From Spisula solida (taxonomy: Eukaryota > Mollusca > Bivalvia > Venerida > Mactridae): a DNA stretch of 64,000 nucleotides. The DNA is taken from the NCBI GenBank assembly GCA_947247005.1, contig OX365946.1:50742734-50806733 (forward strand), read 5' to 3'. Shown piece after piece: positions 1 to 13,546 of the stretch. The notes under the pieces are model-generated. The model saw nothing but the letters and a program-made list of their open reading frames with translations, was not told where the DNA came from and did not search any database. The translations under genes and the position numbers were made by a program. The first letter of the stretch is position 1. The number at the start of each line of letters is the position of its first letter.

Positions 1-3000
1 CCACCCAGCAAGTTACCTAAACGACGTTCACCAGAACAAGTGAAGGCTTCAGCAAAGATAGAATTAAATGGTTACTGTCCTGTGACTTACTTGGATGGTA
101 AATGCAGGTATGTGGTCTTATCTATTGACAACCACCTTAGTGAAAACAATATTTTTGTTTCTTCAGTTTTGTCAACATGACCTCTTCTGATTTAATGAAA
201 ATAGTTTCATTTGATTTGTCTTGTGATGCAGATTTCGAATATATATGTGCATTACAAGGTCTTAAGTAGCACTAATGACCTTATTACACCCTGGATACAA
301 AATACATGGGGGCTACATTGGAGTAATGCTTGAGGTTGGTTGGTCGGTCGGTCGGTTGGTTGGTTGGTTGGGTCATGTATATTTGTCCTCACTATTTCTC
401 TGCAACAAAGGCAAAAATTATACCCCTAGATACAAAGTATATGGAGGCTATTTTTGAGGCATGCTTGAGGTTTGTCTCTTGGTTGGTTGGTCCGTGCTTA
501 TTTGTCCGCGCTATTTCTCTGCAACCAATGGCCGGATTTCAATAAAACTTTGCATGACTGATCAGTACCAAGTCACGTTGTGCATATCATTTTAAGGGAG
601 TTATGGCCCTTTGTTTTTAACACTTAAAGGTTTTGTCTGCACTATAAGTTTTGTATGCCCTATTCCTCAGTAACCATTGGTTGGATTTCAATAAAGTTTG
701 CATTACTTATCATTACCCAGTCTAGTTGTGCATATTGTCAGAGCACATTGGAGTCACTGTGTCAAGTTGTATCTGGGGGTATTCATCACATTCAGGGATA
801 TTTCTTGTTCTTTTAAAGGGATGACCTGAATGGTTGTGTTGCTAATAAAGGTGATATTGTATGAACATGTAATATATTTTATTGTTACAGATATGAAGCT
901 ATAACTCCTGGACGACCAGAATACATTGCAGAGTACACAGAGAAATATTGGTATTGTGAATCAGAAGATAAACTCCTCAAATTTATGAAGTAAGAACATT
1001 GCTCCTTCATCTTAAATCTAGGTCCCTCTGAGCATTTTTTGTCTTGGCGATGTTCTCACAATTGAAATTAATGAGCTATCAGGACATTGGACAAAGGTTC
1101 CTTGTGGTCTAGTGGAAGATTCGGGGAAGTCATGAGACACCTTGTGATATCGGAAGGAATTGTCACGAATTGCGTGGTATCAGAAGAAATAGGGAGAACA
1201 TCGCCAATGTGGAATTACTCATTTGGACCTAGGGTTTAGTTTTAGCTCAACTAGTTAAAGAAATAGGAAAACTTAATTACTACTTAACTTGACATCGGCA
1301 TAAGCATGCCCACCATTGTCTCATTACTCACAGCATGGTCCCCATGAACATGTACAGTAAACTATGTTACAAGTCATCTTTTACATAATTCTGTACTCAA
1401 AGTATACCTCTGTGAAACACATTCCTGTACTTTTTTAAAACGGTGGATTGTCTTTGTGCACCTAAACTATGTTACTAGTCATCTATTTAAACTCACAAGA
1501 ACTGTGTCATTACAGTATGAATGTTTTGTCTTTTAATCCTATATTATGTGCATATAATTATGCACTAGGATTGAATAAAGTTTCTTTGACTTCATATTGG
1601 CCTAAAACTTTACGATGGTTTTCCTGTCAGTCTGTTTGTTCCTCAAGAGAGGTTTATTAAGTTGTTTAAATGTCTTATTGCAAGAAACCCTGATACTGTT
1701 GTTGCTTTAGTGACATTCACTACAGAGATGTTGTACTAATTTTTCTGACATGTTGGAAGTAATGCTTGATCTTTTCTAATTCATCACTTACCATATTACA
1801 TGTACAGTACAACCTCTCCAGAGCAGCTCTCTCTTTAGCATCTTTAGAAACATTATCATTTATAGTTTAGAGAATTTGACACGACTCTTGACCTTCTATT
1901 AGCGTAATTTAACAGCTGATAAACTGCCTTTATTTATATTTCTCATAAGCGGAATGTATCACGAAGACGCTTGATATGTAATACCAACACAAATCCAAAG
2001 GACAGATATTGCATGATTTGCTTGCGGAAATTTATATATTCAACGCAAGAGCTTTGTAATATATTCATGCATAAAGGTCAGAATCAAGTCAAATTCTCAG
2101 TGCTATACTCTACAGAAGTTATACTGTATAATAATATTTATGCACTTTACATTACAGACTTCCTGAGCAATATGCTAGCTTAGAGCTGCCACACAAACTT
2201 CCTCCTACCAAGGATAACCTTACAATGACATCGTTACCAATGCTCGGTTATATGGAACAAAGTGTGTCTACTGCCCTTATTAAAGCTATGACATCTTGTG
2301 GTAATGCTAAACCAAAGTACCCATTCCTCAGCTCCAGTAGATCTGCACTATTCTATATTGCCTACCATCTTAAAGGTTTGTAGTCATGATTTTGTATTTT
2401 TTTGGAATACAGTATAATTGTTCATTTAATGTCGAAGAAGTGAGAGTATATTTGTCCATCGACCAAACCGTTTCTATCAGTAACTAAAGACCAGTTTGGT
2501 CCAGGATCCTTAAACTTGGCGTGTTGGTTGTTCATGACCATTGCATGACCCCCTTTTGATATCAAAGGTCAGGGGCATTGTGACCTTGAACATAAATGAC
2601 TATTTGGCAACTATGGGGGCATACATGTTTTACAAACAATACTTGTCTAGCCGTTGTTTGGTTTATTTGCTACTTCTTAATGCACCTGCAAAATCTGTAT
2701 GTGTATATCTGCCAGAATTGGATCTGACTGTATAGCATTCGATGTGGGTCACAGTAGACTAAGCTGTGTTTCACTAATGTACTAGCTGGTCTGAACCTTT
2801 TCAGGTAGGCATGGTTTCTTGTAAAAGTCACATCTTGTTTTGTTCTTTTCCAGCTTTCAATCCAAAAAGTTCAGATTACGTCCGGAAAAAGTACAAGAGA
2901 AAGTTAGAACGATTCCAGGAAACATGTGACCTTATAAAATACCTCGGTAACAACATGACCGTCAGATACAAGGAGCCAGGAGAGAGACCACAAGATTTCG

Positions 3001-3065
3001 ACTTCAAACTTCAAACATTCTTTGCCCTTCGTGGAATTGAACCAACCCCAACATGGATTTCATAA
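1..3065 (+). CDS. AK9: Adenylate kinase 9-like protein, C-terminal exons (5' partial)
   Basis: Four exons join in frame: 1-107 (running in from the left edge), 891-989, 2158-2375 and 2854-3065, ending in TAA. Each junction has a GT donor and an AG acceptor. The product, about 211 residues, starts PPSKLPKRRSPEQ and includes GYCPVTYLDGKCRYE, LPHKLPPTKDN, KPKYPFLSSSRSALFYIAYH and LKAFNPKSSDYVRKKYKRK. As I remember it, this order of motifs matches the extreme C-terminus of AK9, a large multi-domain nucleoside mono/diphosphate kinase linked to cilia. No P-loop or kinase core is in the window, so catalysis cannot be judged here. The last exon has a basic YVRKKYKRK stretch. The assignment rests on recalled family sequence without a search; a CFAP206-like ciliary protein is the main alternative. 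Confidence 0.75.
290..780. repeat. Degenerate dispersed repeat in AK9-like intron
   Basis: This intron stretch carries a ggttggtcggtcgg-type simple repeat (about 337-375), then degenerate tandem copies of a motif running from 'ctatttctctgcaaccaatgg' to 'ttatggccctttg'. A related fragment lies at about 55250-55370 in the receptor gene, so this is a dispersed family. There is no coding potential. Confidence 0.5.
1018..1232. repeat. Inverted-repeat (MITE-like) element in AK9-like intron
   Basis: Ends are inverted copies: CTAGGTCC at 1018-1025 and GGACCTAG at 1225-1232. An inner pair TTGGCGATGTTCTC and GAGAACATCGCCAA lies at about 1044 and 1194. About 215 bp, non-coding, in the intron between the exons ending 989 and starting 2158. 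Confidence 0.6.
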
Positions 3066-3133
3066 ACTTTTCTCTCAGTCTTTTTTTTTCAAGCATTTAT
3101 GTGATTTCTACCGAACTTTGAGTTGTTTCCGGT

Positions 3134-3139
3134 AATAAA
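3134..3139 (+). promoter_or_regulatory. Poly(A) signal candidate, AK9-like gene
   Basis: AATAAA lies 69 bases after the AK9-like stop codon. A second AATAAA at 4507-4512, followed by T/GT-rich sequence, would give a 3' UTR of about 1.45 kb. Which one is used cannot be told from sequence. Confidence 0.45.
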
Positions 3140-3775
3140 AATTGAATATGGTATAATAAAATTCCTTGGAAAATGCTAGAGGCACTGATTGTTTGTGATT
3201 TTAAGCTCAGTGTTTGAATACAGACTGTATGCTATGTATTCAAATTTGGTGATAAATATTCGACATATTTCATGGTTAATGTCATGAATTGCTGACAGTG
3301 ACAACCCAGTGTACATTTGTTATGCAAACTGAATAATCTCTATTCAAATACATGCTTGAACGAGACTACATTGTGCTTCTTAAATATTACTAGAAATAGT
3401 TGACATATGTTTAAAAGTGAAGTTTGAAGAAATGGTTGTCAATAGTACTACAGCACTCGTGTTCCAAGCATTCACCAAGCAGCCCCCTATGATGATGCCA
3501 GACCTATATTTTTTAAGGGGTTCAATAAAAGTATATAGTGCATATTATATACATGTATATATGTGGTAATGACTGTCTTGTATAGTGATCAGTGATCAAC
3601 CATAGACCAACAAAAACAGTGAAAGTAGACATAATGTCAATTAACATTTAAAGTTATGGTCCCTGGATATACAGAACATGCATAAAATTGCTTGTATTTA
3701 TCCATGTTCATTATTTTTTTGCTTGTCATTTTATTTCCTATGATTTCATTTCTAGTATTAATGAATGGTAATGCA

Positions 3776-4043
3776 CAGTCAATTTTCATTATCTCAAGTT
3801 CTTTGGATCGTGGATAAAGTTTTCCGTAACGAAATTTGACACAAACTTTGGGAGGCCATATTGGGTGTTATTTATATAGATAAAAATAGAACAATTCAGG
3901 GCTTTAGAAGTTCTTCAACATCTGAAAAATTGTCTTAAGGGAGTTTGACATACTGGTACATAAAGGAAAAATCGACTTAAGGGAGTTTGACATACATAAA
4001 GGAAAACTCGACTAAGGGAGTTTGGCATAATGAGAGTTGACTG
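3776..4043. repeat. Short inverted-repeat element (pogo/Tigger-like MITE)
   Basis: The left end begins CAGTCAATTTTCATTATC and the right end is the inverse of CAGTCAACTCTCATTATG. Near the right end the motif 'aagggagtttgacat' occurs three times with spacers. About 268 bp, non-coding, in the long 3' UTR or just downstream of the AK9-like gene. Confidence 0.55.
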
Positions 4044-5530
4044 TATGATTGACTTGTCTGTGATAACATTGTTTCAGTATTGTACAATATATGTATTATA
4101 AACCTTAATGTTTCCTTCTGTCAAATACAACATTTGTCAATTTAACTAATTGCAATTATTCTAATTTTATCTGTGATCATTTAGCATCTACAGGTATTTT
4201 GCCAAGACTTTTCAGTCAAGACTTGACACTGTTAGGAACATCATAGTGACTTGTGCTATTTTCTTTGAATATTATGATTTCACACTTGACTGCTAAAATA
4301 AGACTGTGATAAATAGAAACAGTACAGAATGACTGAAAGAGTATTACAAAATGTGCTTCGATGAGTTTGTACATTAGATATGAATATGTCCTACATTGTA
4401 TATGTTGTTAACAACAAACCTGCTATATATATTATTGTTTGAATGTTTGTTATTCATCTTTTTGTGTATGATGATAGTTTAATTTATAATATTTCATAAA
4501 ACACTGAATAAATATTTGATATACATTATGTTCTTTCCTTCATTTGTCCTTGCTAAGCTTGCATGCTTCAATAGATATTCTACATTCGATTTGTATTGTT
4601 CTCCTTGTTCGAAGTTAGTAGGTAGTGATGAACAGCTAGTCCTAAGTTGTTTGTTTTAACCCCTTGCTCTTTGCAGGGACCATTGATACTCGGTCCCAGC
4701 TCTATGTTACAAGTCTCCTTTTGAGAGAATGAGTTTAGCTAGTGCTGTGGTGTGTGGATACATCACTTACTTGTCCACTTGATTCAATATTGGGTCAATC
4801 AGGTTCTTCAATGGCATTGGCTATGGTCACATCCTCCCCTAATAGAGAAGTTACTAGTAGTATAGCATGCTAACTAGCTGTCCTACTTTGCGTGGTCATG
4901 GCTGGTTGATAGCCACCATCTTGGATCTAAATTGGAATGTCATCAAAGTTGCTACCAGACATAAGGGTGTCAAAAAAATGGTGTTAAGTTTCCCATTTAT
5001 TAAGCCTTATCTGAGATTTCAATGAGGTGTTCAAAGAAACCACAGGAAAGAGCTGACTTGCATCATTTTGCTAAAACACTGGTGCAGTTTCAAGTTGTCC
5101 TATTTCGCTATGTAAAGGGGTAGATCGTTATCGACGAAAGGTTCTCCAGTCATATAAAGTACTTCCATACAGTATATATGAGTAATATCTTAACAAACAA
5201 GAGCTGTCACGGCAAGGGACCTATGTTCCTGAATGGCAATAATTCCTTTTAAAATCATCGTAGAGTTATGCCACTTGTCTAATACTATTGACTAATGATA
5301 GTAAGTGTGCCAAGTTTCATTGCAATTGCGTTGATAGTAATCAAAATATTAGACACTTTATACAACATTCTAACATGACCGGCGATTTTGCCTATATAGA
5401 CAAAGAACAAATCATAACGTTGTATATCGTCCGATATACAATGAAAGTGACGTCATGCAGGTAAACAAGTAGATCTCGCAAAATAACACTGGCTTTATAC
5501 ATAATTCCGGGTTTAAATCATGTTAGAATC

Positions 5531-5700
5531 GAAATAAACTATGAAAAACAGTTGTATACCGGCTGTTATACAATGGTTTGTCGTTCATGCGCTTGTTATT
5601 AACCACTCAGGCATATGGCCTTCGTGGTTAATTCCTACTCGTCAGAACTCCAAACCATTGTATAACAGCCGATATACTACTGTTTTTCATAGTTTATTTC
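5531..5700. repeat. 50-bp-armed hairpin element (MITE)
   Basis: Bases 5531-5580 and 5651-5700 are near-perfect inverted copies: the left arm starts GAAATAAACTATGAAAAACA and the right arm ends with its inverse. A 70-bp loop separates them. Typical of a foldback or MITE insertion. Confidence 0.8.
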
Positions 5701-7967
5701 TTAATTAGCGAACATTGCTAGGTTTTAAAGGACCGTAACTCCTTACAAAACCACCGTAGAGTTATGCCTTTTGTCTAGTATTGTCGACTAATGATACTAA
5801 GTGTGTCCAGTTTCGTTGCAATAGCATTGGTAGTATTGAATGTTAATCTCCATGAGAAGGAGAGGTGTGCACGAACCACAGGCCAATGTCCCAGTTGGAG
5901 TTCAAAGGTCAAATTTAAGTTTGTCCGGAGCAGCTCTTCTTTATGCATGGTGGGATTTCGATGTAACTTGGCATTAACGCAAACATTTTTGATACGGTCT
6001 GCTTAGGGGAAAAATACTATTTCTCCATTGAGTTTCATCAAGAAAACAACACACAATAACTTTGTTAACACATCTTTATTTTGAACTCGATATACGTACA
6101 CTAATAGTACAGTCAAAGTGCACTTGTATTAATTTAATCCGAATTTAAACTACAATTCCGCTCAACAAGTCTAGCTGACGATGTACTTCTTCAGTTCAAT
6201 ATTATTCAGAAAAGCATTCGCACCATCTACAAGTTGGCATTATTATGCCTGTCTATTTTGCAGGAAAGGCTGTCGCTTACGGATTGTAGTTAATTTAAAT
6301 CAAGCCACTGCATGATCAATACGTACAACCCATTTAAGCGTCCTATAAATTGGAATTATTCCTAATTTAGATTAGGATAGCCTCTTAAAGTATTGACTAA
6401 GTTACGGCCATTTGAAATTTATAAGCATTATGATATTTAACAATAGAACAAATTGAAACAGAGTTTAGTGTATGGACGTATGTCACCCAAAACAGACTTG
6501 CATCTTTGTTTCAGGACTGGATATCCTATGCATCAACAGGAACTGCAAGTTAACAAGAGGGCCATGCTGGTCTTGTATCACTTACCCGGTGGTTATCTCG
6601 TAAGTTGCACGGATATACTAATTGGTTGGCTCACAAACCTTGTCTATGACACCTGTTTTAATCTAGTTCGGGATTTCAATAATGCAAAAATATATTCCTC
6701 TTCTACAAATGATTATACATATATAATTTAGAAAATTATGTCTTGGCTTTCTGAGAGAAAGGTCAAATATTTCTGCGTAGGAAGGATAAAGAATTGCTTG
6801 CCTACTTTGCAATACACAGTTGGTAGCTTGTTTATGGACAGAGCAGGCATGATGGTACTACCGAGGATAGTTTAAAATTGGAAACCATGTACATAATCCA
6901 GTAGTTTTAACCAGTTTGTTTGAAGCGGTTTTTGTTTGATAGTTGTGTACGTGTACTACTTCGCACAAGTTTGTCCGGGGTCGAAGGTTGGTAGCCATCT
7001 TCCAGTCTTGTTCCCATTTTTGAAGACGGCCAAGGTCATGCTGTTGCTCGTGGTTATTCACGTTCCTCTGGTGTAAGCTGTTGTCATGTTTATAGAGGTT
7101 GTACTTCTAGAAAGAAGTGTGTGACATCGAGTCGTGTTTTCATTTGTAAACACAGGAGATAATTGATCATTGAGGATTCACCTTGAATTCAGCTAGGTGG
7201 ATCCCATGACCTTCAATATCAACATAAGAAGAAAAAAAACTTTCTGTAATAATTCTTTTGAGCAGTGTATTAAACTTTGCTAATAGTGTATTACCGGGTA
7301 TATGCAATAATCTCTTCATTAAAACCTAAAACCGATCAAGACTTTTTTCTGCATGACACTTTCATATATTTGTATGAACACCTCATATCGTATAACATCG
7401 TAAAAGTGTATTAGTGACTTCGAATGGGAAAGTTTAATGTTACAGAGTTGCCGCTAAGGAAAGAAAGGGTAATTTGAAACAGGAATACTAAATAATTAAT
7501 GATATTCACGTAAATTAATGGATAAGTAAAAAAGACACCACCATTTCAAGTCTGGTTTCAATTTACATGTACCTGTACTACAGCCGTTGATCCATTTGGT
7601 CTCATTGGATAATTTATAAGGTGTTTTTATGACACTGTGTGGATTTTATTTACATAAATGCGTTGAAATATAGTTTTAGGTAAAATGGGGTCCATTGAAT
7701 ATGATTCAATACTAGTACTATAAAAGCTTAATTCTTTATAAGTTTTCGTTTAAACTTTATGGAATCATTGGAGGGATATTCTATGGATTTATTAGTTAGA
7801 ATTATTATGTCACATGTGTGACTTTTGATAATTGCACGTCAAAATATACCATTTTCAAGACCCGAAAGATCGAATTTCATTACGACAGTCAGATTTCACC
7901 CGCCTAGTTTTTTCTCGAAGGTTGTTTAGAAATGCTCTCGGTAATCGATATTCGATCAATGTAAAAA

Positions 7968-8070
7968 GTCTTGCTGTGCCAACTTTGCTTGCATTTCGAC
8001 TACCGACCTGGCTCTCGATATTCGAGGCAGCTCGGTACTCGATATTCGAGCCAAGTTGGCACAGCAAGTC
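7968..8070. repeat. Compact palindrome with duplicated ctcgatattcgag core
   Basis: The outer arms (7968-7985 and 8053-8070) are inverted copies of a GCTGTGCCAACTT-containing segment. Between them the self-complementary 13-mer CTCGATATTCGAG occurs twice. The sequence can fold into a stem with short loops. Confidence 0.65.
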
Positions 8071-11000
8071 GAAAGACGTATTTTTATTTAAATAACATTT
8101 TATGTGGGATACTGGAAACTTGAAGATGCGCATATTAAAAAAACCCTCTGAAAATGGATTAGCTAAACGTTTGTCTACCACACATGTGGCCGAGCGGAGG
8201 GGTTTTGTTTACCTTGATAGAATTATTTAATAATTTTGACCACCTGTATACATATTTACATTACAACATACTGTTAGTTATAAAATATGCTATCAGTACA
8301 GACAATTAAGTTGACTGCACACTTAAAAATACGATATAAAGACATTTGTGCAGTTTACCCTAGAAACATGCATTTTTACGTTATTGTATTCTTCTCATTA
8401 AAAAAACTAAAGTGCACACCCTTAGTTTATCTGAATAATTAAATGTTATGTTTTGTGCAGATTTTGAAGTACATGATCTATTGATGTCAAGAAGTTTAAT
8501 GAAAGCTAATTAGGATAAAACATAGTCGCAGATATTGCGTATTATGCATGTTGTTTTACAAGATACAAAATAATGTTATTTTATTCAGTATCAGTGTATT
8601 CATGTGATCAAACATGTTTTCCAACAAACTAATTATTTGCATTTTACTTTGTGTTTAGAAGTTTAAAACCAACTCAAATCAATATTACTTTTAACTTGTT
8701 ACATCGCTTGACCCGCCTTCGAGATATCATGCAGCAGACTATAGCTACCTACTCCTTTTGACTGGTATAGTAAGAGGTCGCATAAAGTTCAATACTGTAA
8801 TCTTGTTCTTGATTAAGAGTACACTGCACGACTAAAGTTATCGTATGACAGACAGGCGAATATAGTACTATAAATTTCGCACAAGAGAAAAATGCAATAA
8901 TTTAAAATCGGGCGTTACCTTTTGTAAAAAGAATACAATATTCTATTCAATCAATTTTTGGTATTTCATTCACTGCAAAGATATTTAGAAACATTTCATT
9001 GGTTGGTAAGTGGGTCAAATCTCAAGCTATACAGCTACGCTGAAATAAATGTCTGTGCTACACTGAGTCAGGAGTATTTATAAGAATGAAGTTCTGGTCA
9101 ATTATGACTCCGCTCGGTATAGATAAAGGATTGCAGAACCTTGCTGATCGAAGACTTCCCGAATGCGCCGATTTGATAACGGAGGGGTCCTGAACGTCCC
9201 AACTGGTTGCCGATGGTTTTCTGGTTATCCCAAAGTCAACCCTAATAAACCTTAAAAAATGTTCGACCCCGAAAATGCATAGAATGTTTCCAGAAGCGTA
9301 TAATTAAGACACAGATGGGTTCCTGAAAATCCTGATGACATGCCGAACCATCCCGATTTGGCTAAGTTGGCTTCCGGGAACACTTGGGGGTCTTAGTGGA
9401 CGGCAGTTCATGCTCACTCAGTGTATTGTACAATTACATCATGCACTTAAGGCGAAACTTGTAACAGTGTGTGTGTATCAATAATGTAGCTAACAGACAA
9501 ACAAAGCCACACAGAACCGGTGACAGCGCATAGCCTTATAGTTTGAGTAGGACGTCGTGTCAGTCCTAGATTACGAACTACTAGTATATACTTGGGTAAC
9601 CATTTGTTTGCTTCTGTTTGATTTTGTTTCGCATAGACACGTGACTCAACGATTTTAAAAATAATTCTTATAGTAAACATCAATTGTAGTTTGTTCTGAA
9701 GATTTAAATGGTATGTTATTTACTTAATACTGGGGGTAAAATGAACACAGGAAATATATTAAGTTATACCCCTGTAAACTGATATCGATAGTATACACCG
9801 CACGTACAAACACTACACTTTACCCCAAACGCTGTTTTTATCTCCGACATAATTTATATACACAAATTGATCGTCGAAATTAAGGTTTGTTATGAAACGT
9901 AAATAGCAAGCGCTATGGTATCTTATAGAAAGATCTTTGTACATGTACTTTAATTTTTGTGTATGCTATTAATGTAGGATTTAGGAAAGATTTAGGAATA
10001 CAATAGATAGATTTACATTGATTTTTAAATTTAATGTCACCGTTTGACCCGTTTAATACTTAAAAGGTTTGAATAAATTCAGCTTTATGTATAGATAATA
10101 TTTTCTCTGATCGCAATAAGTGGTAAATTGGTTACGCTTGGAATGTGTGAACTGTTCATGGTTATTCATAAGTGACCACAATATCTCTGGGCAATGATAA
10201 AAACATGGTTAATATTTAATGAGTAGCTGATTGGTGTTCGATGGTATCTATGACCACAGGCCTAAGAAATTATATCACAAAATACAGAGTTTTGAAATTC
10301 CCCATCTTCACGTCATTACTGTATATAATAGACAGGTTGGCAACGCTTTTTTCCGGCCCCTACAGGAATCCACTATTTAACGCATTACCGGGCCGGGAAA
10401 CGGTTGCAATCTGGTCTAGATGTATTTTACTACATGAAACAATCAATTTATCTACCATTTAACTTGTTATAAGCTATATTTCAGGTATTACGTTTTTATA
10501 TCGGTGGTTCCGATTCCATGACTGTCGGCCATTTGTTGACAAAATAATTCTCACTAAAATACGCATGGAACGAATTGGATGCGGCTATTTCGTAACCAGG
10601 CTGAATCGTAACCGTCCATTTCGGCTATTTCGTAATTGGTTTTAATTGTTTTGCATAACATTTTCATTACGCGTTTTATTTTATCACCACTGCCTATTAC
10701 ACTCAAACTGAAAACAGATTATGATAAGTATTACACAACATTTCACAAAATTTCACTCCATGGTGCCCAAATAATGACTTATTTATACGGAGCACGGATG
10801 TCATGGTTACCAGTGAACAGGATTCAGAGCACCGACCTAGACACACAAAAGCTATAATTTTACGAATTTTCATAAGCATTTTGACATTGTTCTTGTTTTG
10901 TGTATGCCATTTGAGTTGGTGCAGATAAATTTTAAACTCGTATGCGCGAGTGCGCATGCGCCGATGATACTGTTAAGAAGCACGGATGTACGAGACAACA

Positions 11001-11237
11001 GGATAATGGCTCTTTCTTACATGGGCCTACACGCAACATAGAGCGGGTATTTAGTTCTGGGATTTAAAAGTAACTGACGATATTAAGCTAACTAGTCGAG
11101 CATCAATAGGCTCTATACCGTTCAAAAAAACATTTTCATAACTTAACAGCGTACGCTTTATTTACGCTGTTATTAATAATTGTTATAAGAACGTACGGCA
11201 AATGTCCCATTTTCTCAAGTTACGTCTGAGAAAAATA

Positions 11238-11335
11238 ATCATGAGACAGTCGATATAGGATAATGATACCTCGTCCCTAGTTAAAATTCGACTCCTCGCT
11301 CGGGTGAGATATCCTTATCCTACATCTCATGATGG
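11238..11335. repeat. Imperfect palindrome inside the 6.3-kb element
   Basis: The segment begins near 'aatcatgagac' and 'ataggataatga', and ends near 'tatccttatcctacatctcatga'. These are inverted partial matches, giving a foldback of roughly 100 bp. Non-coding. Confidence 0.45.
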
Positions 11336-11339
11336 ATTT

Positions 11340-11945
11340 TTATATTCTGATTCGCAGAGTAAATTTCCGATTCGTAGAGATAATTGTGAATGATGATATA
11401 TGAGAAAATATACAATTTATATACTGTAATTACTCCAAATAGCCAGTAGGAAGATGCATATAAAATCTCCGATGCACCAGCATAGAAAATTTCCGATTCG
11501 CAGGTACATATTACCGATTCGCCATCAGGTTAACGGAGAATTTCTGATATGCCAACATACGATTTATATAAATTATGAATAGAAAGAGAAAATATATTAT
11601 TTGAATTGATATGTGAGAAAATATACAAATATACAATTTGTGTAACGTAAATTACATAACAAAAATTGTATATTTGTACTAATTACTCTAAATTTTTCGA
11701 TTCGCCGGTATATAGTTATAGATAAAAAGTTTCCAATTCGCCAAATTAATATTTATGAATGGAATGACAAAGTATATTATTTGAATTATGAAATTAGAAA
11801 TATACAATTTGTATAGTGTAATTACTCCAAATGACAAATGGAATCCGTAGAGTTGTACATATACAATATGTGAGGCTCCAGTACATAGATATAGAAAATT
11901 TCCGATTCGCCAATTGGCAGATAGAGAATTTCCGATGCACCAACG
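11340..11945. repeat. Cluster of TTTCCGATTCGCC iterons
   Basis: About ten copies of a degenerate motif centred on TTCCGATTCGCC lie in this strand orientation (near 11347, 11367, 11467, 11490, 11513, 11540, 11700, 11731, 11900 and 11929). They are often followed by 'ggtacatagatagagaaaa'-like sequence. Three or four inverted copies lie at 15087-15175. Sub-terminal repeat clusters facing inward are common in DNA transposons, where they can bind transposase; that role is inference here. Confidence 0.6.
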
Positions 11946-12674
11946 TACATATAAGTAACAGTATATATGTGAATGAGACCGAAATAAAGAATACATAATT
12001 ATAAATACGATAACCATGCCTTATATATGAACCCCCACATGACATATTTCCGTTCAGTAATAAAAACGTTACAGACAGTTTAGTGTTGAGTTTTTGGTAA
12101 AAGTAAAGTAGTCCCTGTGAGGGGGCGGAGCTTATAAATGTATCAGTCACATTGTAGGTGATAACCAGTGACTGAAATAGGTTTTATTTCACTGATAGAA
12201 CTCCATATCTCATCAGTTAGCATTAAATAAAATTCCTTAGACTATAGATCTCAGTAGCTAGCCAATCAGCATGGAGAAAAAGTGTTGAATAAATCCCGTA
12301 TACAACACTTTGCTGTGGTATATATAACAATAGATTGCTATATACAATAGTAGGCCAAGCAAAATAATTGAGCATAGCTATAATAATGTATACATGCATT
12401 TAGCACAGAAAATGTGGATGCCAAACATTTTTGATACCAAGCTTAGTTTAGTCTATATTATAACAATACTATATTTTAAACAAGTAACTAATTGGACTTA
12501 TTAGAATACATGTACATGTATATCAAACCTTTCTACGTTTGTTCATAATTACTGTCATAATATGAGACAACAATTTGGATAGATAATTAACCAATTAAGG
12601 TATTGCCAACATCTCTGCTGAGTGCTGACAACATTATCAGTAGAGGGTGAATGCCGTGGTACCTTCTATGACTA

Positions 12675-12851
12675 CAGTACGACCTCTCTAGGGGACATAA
12701 GTAGTGCAACAACCTCTGTATAACACAACCTTCAAAGTTACTTGAAGTTATTACATGTATATAATTTTGTAAATTCTGTAGGTTAACAACTTCTAAACAA
12801 TGACCAATATTTGCAGTCCACAAAGGGTCTCACTCTACAGAGGTTGTTCTG
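12675..12851. repeat. 177-bp MITE flanked by TA
   Basis: The left end CAGTACGACCTCTCTA and the right end, the inverse of CAGAACAACCTCTGTA, are terminal inverted repeats; TA lies outside both (12673-12674, 12852-12853). Related copies lie at 41727-41833 and 58906-59081. The TA target and CAGT-type ends fit pogo/mariner-type MITEs. Confidence 0.7.
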
Positions 12852-13450
12852 TACTATTGTGTCTTCAATAATTACGTGCAGATTACCCCTCTCTTCTAAG
12901 ACATCATTTTCACAGAGTAGAACTTAAAACTAACAAAACGATAAAAGGAAATTGTAGGGGTTCCAATGGTGTCCGCAGGTGATTGAAGTATATGACTTTC
13001 ATACTATCACAACCCATAATTTACAAATTAAGACCTCACCTCCAAGACCACCTCAAAAAAAGACCACTACTTTCTGTCCACTGACTTGCACATTTTTCAA
13101 CCTCAAATTCACAGTGAAATTGCACCTATATGAAGACCACCTCTTTAACAAGATTGGCTCAGAATTAACCATTTTTCGTTCCGTTTTCATCTGTTTGCTC
13201 TTTGATAGAATGATGCAATCACTCAACATTATTGAGATAAGTTTTTTAAAGACCAAAGAAGGAATTTCATTATTGAGGTTTTACTGTAAATAGCTTAATT
13301 TTTCCACTTTAATCTATATATGCACCATGCAACACTTAACATATTAAACCAGCACTTAAATGGTTTATCATACCCTATGTACCGGGTACTGGTCGATTTA
13401 TAGGCAAAGTGTACCTGATAAACAAAGATTATTTATCTATAGTCTAAGTC

Positions 13451-13546
13451 AGATAGAACGGCTCGTTGGTGTTGAGATGGGATTATAATCCTCGTTTCAC
13501 TCTGAGTTATAAATCCCATATACAACACCTACTCATGTTCTATCCT
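13451..13546. repeat. Imperfect palindrome
   Basis: The left arm begins AGATAGAACGG and includes TGGTGTTGAGATGGGATT; the right arm is the mismatched inverse ending near TGTTCTATC. A shorter relative, 'gaataaatcccgtatacaac', occurs near 12287-12312. Confidence 0.5.

Larger units (their letters stand above)
4513..10254. other. Gene-poor intergenic DNA
   Basis: I see no exon-like open stretch with usable splice sites here on either strand. Recognisable contents are the hairpin at 5531-5700 and the palindrome at 7968-8070. The longest open frames (up to 108 codons near 7855-8181, minus strand) lie over the palindrome and resemble no family I know. Confidence 0.5.

Noticed and set aside
7832..8181. 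Overlapping plus- and minus-strand frames of 87 and 108 codons
   Set aside because: They lie over a palindrome, which keeps both strands open together. There are no splice or family signals.
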